58,705 nucleotides of DNA. Origin: DASRDB01 sp035652815 (GTDB lineage: Bacteria; Chloroflexota; Ktedonobacteria; Ktedonobacterales; Ktedonobacteraceae). The notes beneath the pieces are model-generated. The model was not told the DNA's origin. It did not search any database and saw only the letters and a list, made by a program, of their open reading frames with translations. The stretch covers positions 1 through 58,705 of the forward strand of contig DASRDB010000020.1 of the NCBI GenBank assembly GCA_035652815.1, in the 5' to 3' direction. The translations under genes and the position numbers were made by a program. This document shows positions 52,503 through 58,705 of this stretch, piece after piece; within the stretch, counting starts at the first letter, position 1, and each line of letters begins with the position of its first letter.

Positions 52503-52580
52503 TTGTAGGGACGCGCTTCATGCGTTCACCGATCCTGAAGGCAGGTGACAGGCAGGACGCGATGAAGCGCGTCCCTACAA
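52503..52580. repeat. TTGTAGGGACGCG palindrome in the cas divergent region
   Basis: TTGTAGGGACGCGCTTCAT (52503-52521) and its exact complement (52562-52580) form a 19-bp inverted repeat with a 40-base interior. It sits between the WYL start and the cas4 start. A further weak inverted repeat, TTACGCT (52583-52589) and AGCGTAA (52625-52631), lies next to it and may be a regulator site. Promoters of both operons must lie in 52456-52652. Confidence 0.8.
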
Positions 52581-52652
52581 CGTTACGCTATCGTAGTACG
52601 GTCGCGTTTATTTGTCAACAAACAAGCGTAAAACGAGTAGGAAAGGAATGAA

Positions 52653-53348
52653 ATGAAACGTGGAGAGATGAGCGGAGAAGCATCAAGACAGGAGCGTGAA
52701 TGGCTGCCGATTTCTTTGCTCAATGCCTATGCCTATTGCCCGCGTCGATTTTACTATGAATTTACGATGGCGGAGATGGTAGTGAATGAGCATGTGCTTG
52801 AGGGACAGATGCTGCACGAGCGCGTTGATCTGCCGGGAAATACGTGGCGTGACGAGAAGGTGCAACTGCGGCATATCTATCTTTGCGCCCCTGCTCTGGG
52901 CATTGTGGGGTACTGCGATCTGCTCGAGCGAGAGGGAACGGGGCATGATCTCGCCGCGCTGGCAATGCAAAATCGGCTCTATCCTGTCGAGTACAAGAAG
53001 GGCAAAATGGGGAAGTGGCTCTCCGATCATACCCAGCTGTGCGCGCAGGCGCTGGCACTGGAAGAAGTGTTGCAGATTCCAGCCTGGAGTATACGACGTG
53101 GCTACGTGTTTTATGTTGGCTCCGCTCGCCGCGATGAAGTAAGCATCGATGCCGCGTTGCGAGAAGGCACGCTGGCGACCATTGAGGAAGCGCGTGCGCT
53201 TGCCCTGCGCGATACGCCGCCCTTGCCCATCACGAACTGGCGCAAGTGCCGCGATTGCTCGCTTGAGCCAATTTGCCTTCCCCGCGAAGTCCTGGCATTA
53301 CAATCACATAAAGTAGGAGCAGAGCATGGCGATAGTGTATCTGACTGA
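52653..53348 (+). CDS. cas4: Cas4 exonuclease (adaptation)
   Basis: A 231-residue RecB-type Cas4. One Fe-S Cys lies at about residue 29 (AYCPRRFYYE) and three near the C-terminus (CRDCSLEPICLP), giving the 4Fe-4S site. The PD-(D/E)xK core shows GYCDLLER and the catalytic YPVEYKKGK, then Q-x3-Y-like HTQLCAQALAL. It trims prespacers and helps choose PAM-containing ones. AGGAAAGG lies upstream of ATG 52653. It overlaps cas1 by 23 bases. Confidence 0.94.
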   Translation: MKRGEMSGEASRQEREWLPISLLNAYAYCPRRFYYEFTMAEMVVNEHVLEGQMLHERVDLPGNTWRDEKVQLRHIYLCAPALGIVGYCDLLEREGTGHDLAALAMQNRLYPVEYKKGKMGKWLSDHTQLCAQALALEEVLQIPAWSIRRGYVFYVGSARRDEVSIDAALREGTLATIEEARALALRDTPPLPITNWRKCRDCSLEPICLPREVLALQSHKVGAEHGDSVSD

Positions 53349-54435
53349 ACAGCAATCCTGGGTAAACCGCGAGGGAGACTGCCTGATTGTGCATATTCCG
53401 GTGCGCGATGAAAATGGAAAGGCCTCTGGCAAGCGAGAACGAAAAAAGACCATTCCGCTTTTCAAAGTAGAAGAGGTCATTGTCATGGGCGATATCACCA
53501 TCAGCACGCCAGCGCTTGCCAGCCTCTTACAAGCGAAGGTGCAGATCACCTACTTGAGCAAATGGGGAGACTATCGCGGGACACTGAGTCCTGCTCTGAC
53601 ACGCAATAGCCTGCTGCGTATTGCTCAGCACAAAGCCTATGCCAATGGCGCGATGCGGCATCAGATCGCGCGCCGCTTTGTGATTGGCAAACTGCGTAAT
53701 ATGCGCACCATGTTAATGCGCTACCAGCGCCAGTATCCTGATCCGGTGATTGGAGAACAGGTGGATTGCCTGAAACGCTGTATTCTTGCCGCTCAGCAGA
53801 CCGCCTATCACGAGGAGGGTATAGCGACCAGCGAACTTGATGCTGAGATGGATGGCAGGAGCGAGCCTGATAGAATGCATGGTCTCGGTTCGCTGATTGG
53901 ATGCGAGGGTGCGGGTAGTGCTGCCTATTTTAGCGTCTTTGACAGGCTTATCAAATGTGATTGGCAGCATGGCTTTACTAAGCGCTCTCGCCGCCCGCCG
54001 ACTGATCCGGTGAACGCGCTCTTAAGTTACGGCTATGTGGTGCTGGCCTCGCAAGTTGCCAGCATGCTTGCGCTGGTTGGCTTTGATCCCTATGTAGGCT
54101 ACCTGCATGCCTCGCGCTACGGCAAGCCCGCCCTTGCGCTTGACCTGATGGAAGAATTTCGTCCTTTAATTGTTGACTCGGTCGTACTCAGCCTGCTCAA
54201 TAATCGCCAGCTTGAGGCGAAAGATTTTGAGTTTGAACTGAACAGTTATCGTATGACCGATGGCACAAAGCGACTGTTTCTGGAGAAATTTGAGGAGCGT
54301 ATGCAGGAAGTTATTATTCATCCTGTGTTTGGAAACAAAGCCACATATCGCCATTGTATTGAAACGCAAGGCAGACTGCTTGCCAAATATTTAACAGGTG
54401 AAATTGAGCAGTACATGCCCTTTACCGTTCGTTAA
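53326..54435 (+). CDS. cas1: Cas1 integrase (adaptation)
   Basis: A 369-residue Cas1. The N-terminal beta domain (VIVMGDITISTPALASLLQ) precedes the catalytic helical domain with the Glu of GCEGAGSAAYFSVFD, His of VGYLHASRYGKPALALDLM, and Glu/Asp of EEFRPLIVDSVV, the metal-binding set. It integrates spacers at the leader end. ATG 53326 overlaps the end of cas4, so the two are translationally coupled. Composition is host-like. Confidence 0.95.
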   Translation: MAIVYLTEQQSWVNREGDCLIVHIPVRDENGKASGKRERKKTIPLFKVEEVIVMGDITISTPALASLLQAKVQITYLSKWGDYRGTLSPALTRNSLLRIAQHKAYANGAMRHQIARRFVIGKLRNMRTMLMRYQRQYPDPVIGEQVDCLKRCILAAQQTAYHEEGIATSELDAEMDGRSEPDRMHGLGSLIGCEGAGSAAYFSVFDRLIKCDWQHGFTKRSRRPPTDPVNALLSYGYVVLASQVASMLALVGFDPYVGYLHASRYGKPALALDLMEEFRPLIVDSVVLSLLNNRQLEAKDFEFELNSYRMTDGTKRLFLEKFEERMQEVIIHPVFGNKATYRHCIETQGRLLAKYLTGEIEQYMPFTVR

Positions 54436-54445
54436 GGAGAGAAAG

Positions 54446-54763
54446 ATGGGTCAGGGAAACGGGGGACACGCGCGGGGAGTCAGGCAAAGCAGCTTTTACG
54501 TCGTTGCCTATGATATCCCTGATGACAAAAGGCGCACACAGGTACATAAAATCTTAAAAGGCTTCGGCACCTGGACCGAATTCTCGTTGTTTGAATGTTT
54601 TCTCACAAAAAAAGAGGTGCTGCAAATGAAAGCCAAACTCGCCAAACACCTTGATCCCAGCGAGGACCGCGTGCGCATCTACACGCTCTGCGAAACCTGC
54701 CTGGACAAAATAGAAACCGCAGGCATCCCCGAACCAGTTGAAGAAACCAGCTATCTTGTCTAA
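54446..54763 (+). CDS. cas2: Cas2 (adaptation)
   Basis: A 105-residue Cas2 with a ferredoxin-like core: YVVAYDIPDDKRRTQVHKIL (conserved Asp), FGTWTEFSLFECFLTKKEV, RVRIYTLCETCLDK. It bridges two Cas1 dimers. An N-terminal ~14-residue extension (GQGNGGHARGVRQSS) is present. ATG 54446 has AAGGAGA at 54434-54440. It is the last gene before the array leader. Confidence 0.94.
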   Translation: MGQGNGGHARGVRQSSFYVVAYDIPDDKRRTQVHKILKGFGTWTEFSLFECFLTKKEVLQMKAKLAKHLDPSEDRVRIYTLCETCLDKIETAGIPEPVEETSYLV

Positions 54764-54971
54764 GAAAAGCAAAGACATTCATGTCCCATCATTTTGCGAG
54801 AGGCGGAGCTGTAGTACTTTTGAGCGTAGCCTCTCGCAACGCTGCCCCCGCTCAGGAGGCTCATTCAGGGGTTGCCTATTTTCAACCCCATGTGTTATAA
54901 TACTTTTCAGGGCCACCCTCTCGCAAAACGTCCCTTCAAGAGGCTCAAGTACTCGCCTCACAAGGTCGGCG
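54764..54971 (+). promoter_or_regulatory. CRISPR leader with inverted CTCTCGCAA motifs
   Basis: A 208-base leader between cas2 and the first repeat. TTTTGCGAGAGG (54792-54803) and its exact complement (54917-54928) form a 12-bp inverted repeat, with a third CTCTCGCAA at 54831-54839. GAGGCTCA occurs twice (54856-54863 and 54940-54947). These repeated sites may bind integration host proteins or Cas1-Cas2. Confidence 0.75.
54872..54901 (+). promoter_or_regulatory. Candidate pre-crRNA promoter in leader
   Basis: TTGCCT (54872-54877) and TATAAT (54896-54901) are 18 bases apart, and TGT immediately before TATAAT makes an extended -10. Transcription would start near 54908 and run into the array on the plus strand, in the direction in which repeats end ATTGAAAC. 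Confidence 0.65.
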
Positions 54972-57900
54972 GTTGGAAAGAGGTTTGACGCGATTGGGCG
55001 ATTGAAACTAAGGATGTATAGTGATTTTCGTCAAAGGAGAGTTGTTGGAAAGAGGTTTGACGCGATTGGGCGATTGAAACTGGCTAGTGATGTTGTGGAA
55101 TTGCCACAAGAAACACAAGGTTGGAAAGAGGTTTGACGCGATTGGGCGATTGAAACTTTTTGGAGGATTCCGCCGGAGCGTTCCGTAAAATCGATGGTTG
55201 GAAAGAGGTTTGACGCGATTGGGCGATTGAAACAGCGCAAATAGCAAAGTTGGAGATGATCTTAAGGGAGTTGGAAAGAGGTTTGACGCGATTGGGCGAT
55301 TGAAACTGCCACTCTTCAATGTGTGCTAGTTCACGGTTTGAGGTTGGAAAGAGGTTTGACGCGATTGGGCGATTGAAACGCGGATTATGGGAGTGGTTGG
55401 AAGTGAATGAAGAAATGTTGGAAAGAGGTTTGACGCGATTGGGCGATTGAAACCTATCGCGCATTCCTCAGAGGGCAAGACCCGCTTGATAGTTGGAAAG
55501 AGGTTTGACGCGATTGGGCGATTGAAACGAGATGTGTAAAGGAAAGCCATTGGGCGTAGAGTCTATTGGTTGGAAAGAGGTTTGACGCGATTGGGCGATT
55601 GAAACAAAGTCAACATCTACCAGTTTGAAGAGACCTACGACACCGTTGGAAAGAGGTTTGACGCGATTGGGCGATTGAAACGAAGTTGGCTTGTGTGACG
55701 TGTGCCTCAGAGCCATTCAGTTGGAAAGAGGTTTGACGCGATTGGGCGATTGAAACAACAGACTACACCAACGAAAGAAACAGATTCTCGCGTCGTTGGA
55801 AAGAGGTTTGACGCGATTGGGCGATTGAAACATCGTTGTCGAAATCGGGCCGATTCCGAACGTATCGTTGGAAAGAGGTTTGACGCGATTGGGCGATTGA
55901 AACTACATCGATTCGCTGTTTTATATAAGCGATGAGCCGGAGTTGGAAAGAGGTTTGACGCGATTGGGCGATTGAAACCGCTCCTTTATCGAGGATGGCG
56001 GCGTGTGCGTTGTTGGCATGTTGGAAAGAGGTTTGACGCGATTGGGCGATTGAAACACGGAAGCGGCGAGTGACTTCATCTATTTTTTCTTGGTTGGAAA
56101 GAGGTTTGACGCGATTGGGCGATTGAAACCGCATGTTCTGAATGTGGCTGTCCAGTTCGCTCGCTTCGAGTTGGAAAGAGGTTTGACGCGATTGGGCGAT
56201 TGAAACCGAGGAGATCTTCATTTACGAGTTTGTCAGGACCTATATGTTGGAAAGAGGTTTGACGCGATTGGGCGATTGAAACCCCCCTCCGATCTCCGGG
56301 TTGCTTATCTCAAGCTGCGGTTGGAAAGAGGTTTGACGCGATTGGGCGATTGAAACCGCAATAAGTCGCTCGATTCACCCCCCTCAATTTCCAGCGTTGG
56401 AAAGAGGTTTGACGCGATTGGGCGATTGAAACGTTATAGGGAATGGGCAGCCGCTTGAAACGGCGCGTGTTGGAAAGAGGTTTGACGCGATTGGGCGATT
56501 GAAACTCCGATTTGCGCGCCGAGGCCTCAGCAGACCGACCAGGTTGGAAAGAGGTTTGACGCGATTGGGCGATTGAAACAATTTCAACGTGAGCTTAGTC
56601 GAGCCAACAGTGGGAAGTTGGAAAGAGGTTTGACGCGATTGGGCGATTGAAACCTTTTCAACAGCAATTCCTTATTCCTACCTACGGCTTTTGTTGGAAA
56701 GAGGTTTGACGCGATTGGGCGATTGAAACCCGTTGGCTATTGGACTTCTCAGATTTTCAGTCTGAGCGGTTGGAAAGAGGTTTGACGCGATTGGGCGATT
56801 GAAACACAGTTACAGGCACCGTCAGCGTAGATATGATCTACGGTTGGAAAGAGGTTTGACGCGATTGGGCGATTGAAACAAGCAACAACACCGCAGGATG
56901 CGCCTGCGGTGTTTACGTTGGAAAGAGGTTTGACGCGATTGGGCGATTGAAACTCATTCACATCGAATGGCACCCCCGTGTCAAAATTCGTTGGAAAGAG
57001 GTTTGACGCGATTGGGCGATTGAAACTAGGCTGTAAAGGCTTTCCAGTTCTGGTAGGCCACTTTGGGTTGGAAAGAGGTTTGACGCGATTGGGCGATTGA
57101 AACTCTTCGCCGTTTTCTTTGAGGAAAGGTTGCAATTCCGTTGGAAAGAGGTTTGACGCGATTGGGCGATTGAAACATTGCCAGCACTGCGGAAAGCAGA
57201 TTCCGCCTGAAAGTTGGAAAGAGGTTTGACGCGATTGGGCGATTGAAACCTTTCTCCTCCTACTAGCCAACGGCGGGCGCGTTGCGTTGGAAAGAGGTTT
57301 GACGCGATTGGGCGATTGAAACGTACGCAGCTTGCGTGTATTCGCTTCTACGAGCGTATCGTTGGAAAGAGGTTTGACGCGATTGGGCGATTGAAACACG
57401 ACTCCCTACGGCTAAAGCCGAGGGCTTCTCAGGGTTGGAAAGAGGTTTGACGCGATTGGGCGATTGAAACCTGCTCCAAATCACACCGGATGGCAACGCT
57501 CTTTTGGAGGTTGGAAAGAGGTTTGACGCGATTGGGCGATTGAAACATGGCAGATACGGACATCACGAGCCGAGCCACAAGGGAGTTGGAAAGAGGTTTG
57601 ACGCGATTGGGCGATTGAAACAAAATCAATAATAAACCAGACTGGAAAAATATTGCTGTTGGAAAGAGGTTTGACGCGATTGGGCGATTGAAACATCATA
57701 GGAGCTATCCGACCAGGGCATCTGCCCAAGTTGGAAAGAGGTTTGACGCGATTGGGCGATTGAAACTCTGATGTCTAATACACCTGGAATTTTAGATAAG
57801 GGCGTTGGAAAGAGGTTTGACGCGATTGGGCGATTGAAACTTCAATGGATTGTTGATACAGGGTATTTGCGGCCCGGTTGGAAAGAGGTTTGACGCGATT

Positions 57901-58705
57901 GGGCGATTGAAACCTGGCTGGCTTATTTACTTACGTATACCCGCCTGAGAGGTTGGAAAGAGGTTTGACGCGATTGGGCGATTGAAACTTTCTTCGACAT
58001 GGATACAAACCCTTTCCTCACGCCTCGTTGGAAAGAGGTTTGACGCGATTGGGCGATTGAAACCTGGCACCGGACTGGCAACAGGTCAAATCGAGGCCGG
58101 TTGGAAAGAGGTTTGACGCGATTGGGCGATTGAAACCTGCGCTGCTGCGCAGACGCAGGCCTCTCCCACGCGCAGTTGGAAAGAGGTTTGACGCGATTGG
58201 GCGATTGAAACGTAGCGCGATTTCCCGCTCTGGAGGTTCAGCACGCCTAGTTGGAAAGAGGTTTGACGCGATTGGGCGATTGAAACGTCTTTGTCGATAT
58301 CGATCCGCACACCCTGAATGTGGTTGGAAAGAGGTTTGACGCGATTGGGCGATTGAAACACAAGGGCAAGGGGAGGCCTTGCCGGTTGAAGTACAGGGTT
58401 GGAAAGAGGTTTGACGCGATTGGGCGATTGAAACATATGGTACTCCATAATGGAGTTGTACAGCCAGCACGTTGGAAAGAGGTTTGACGCGATTGGGCGA
58501 TTGAAACCTCCTATTGTTATTAAGTACTCCATTAAATCGGTTTGCACGTTGGAAAGAGGTTTGACGCGATTGGGCGATTGAAACCTGGAAGGGTCGGGCG
58601 CTGCAATGCCCCTGTCTGGCGTTGGAAAGAGGTTTGACGCGATTGGGCGATTGAAACCGTGATATGAGTGGAAGACAGCCAACACGTGTACTACGTTGGA
58701 AAGAG
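54972..58705 (+). CRISPR. Type I-D CRISPR array, 50 full repeats plus a truncated 51st
   Basis: A 37-base repeat, beginning GTTGGAAAGAGG and ending GGGCGATTGAAAC, occurs 50 times without differences that I could see, starting at 54972; the 51st starts at 58695 and is cut by the window. The 50 visible spacers are 35 to 41 bases (most 36-38) and appear all different. The leader and cas2 lie to the left, so the newest spacers are at low coordinates and the array continues beyond the window. The repeat contains two CGATTG direct motifs and only a weak stem. The conserved 3' end GAAAC is the expected 5' handle of crRNAs. Confidence 0.99.

Noticed and set aside
55394..55402. GTTGGAAGTG in spacer 6 resembling a repeat start
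   Set aside because: Only the first bases agree; treated as chance within a normal spacer.
55031..58685. Many reading frames with repeated NRPIASNLFPT or SIAQSRQTSFQ peptides
   Set aside because: They are translations of the CRISPR repeat in different frames, with no ribosome binding sites.
1..58705. tRNA, rRNA, retron, reverse transcriptase or transposase genes
   Set aside because: None could be recognised on reading the window; the repeats have no associated transposase here.

Overview
The window looks like a chromosomal segment of a GC-rich, gene-dense, probably spore-forming Chloroflexota bacterium, most likely of the class Ktedonobacteria. This is an inference from the gene families: an ANTAR regulator, a PSP1/RicT protein, very large FtsX-type permeases, a B12-dependent mutase subunit with MeaB, a type I-D CRISPR system, and many short palindromic repeats between genes. 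No rRNA or tRNA gene was seen, so the taxonomy is not proven. At its 3' end the window stops inside a CRISPR array, and at its 5' end it starts inside a toxin gene.

Layout. 1-2360: the C-terminal end of a polymorphic toxin (Hint self-cleaving domain followed by an EndoU-type RNase), a likely immunity gene, and an FGE/SUMF1-like protein. 2538-9787, all plus strand: housekeeping and regulatory genes (tgt, a lipoate/octanoate transferase, a GlcG/HbpS protein, a membrane protein, an ANTAR response regulator, a PSP1 protein, an SPFH membrane protein). 9869-16811: an export locus of two ~990-residue paralogous FtsX permeases flanking one MacB/LolD-type ATPase. 16798-19725, minus strand: a shortened P-loop protein, a Uma2-family nuclease and an ABC exporter half-transporter. 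20136-29625: aldehyde dehydrogenase, HIT hydrolase, HxlR regulator, ABC-2 ATPase, zwf, a secreted sialidase-like propeller and an ABC permease. 29643-37818, all minus strand: an envelope and copper-type cluster (CopC-like protein, YtkA-like protein, NarL-type two-component pair, CopC-CopD fusion, two propeller proteins). 38061-41806: rnc, an adenine-specific DNA methyltransferase, a B12-binding mutase subunit and meaB in one tight operon, then a TPR gene on the other strand.

43266-58705 is a complete type I-D CRISPR-Cas locus. A minus-strand operon runs WYL regulator, cas10d (HD nuclease plus zinc ribbon), a separate cas11d small-subunit gene, csc2 (Cas7), csc1 (Cas5), cas3 helicase without HD, and cas6. 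Divergently, cas4-cas1-cas2 leads through a 208-base leader into an array of 50 complete 37-base repeats plus a truncated 51st at the window edge. The most notable point is that cas10d and cas11d lie in the same reading frame, separated only by TAA and two codons, with a Shine-Dalgarno sequence in the last codons of cas10d. In other type I-D systems the small subunit is made by internal initiation inside cas10d, so this locus appears to have turned that internal start into a discrete gene. The block from csc2 through cas10d, and cas3 above all, is also clearly more AT-rich than cas6, the adaptation genes and the host genes around it.

Between the genes lie at least two palindromic repeat families: seven copies of a CCTGAGCGC-type element with compensated stem changes, and several palindromes that carry TTGTAGGG or TTGTAGAG. 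One perfect 33-base-pair palindrome sits in frame inside the DNA methyltransferase gene.
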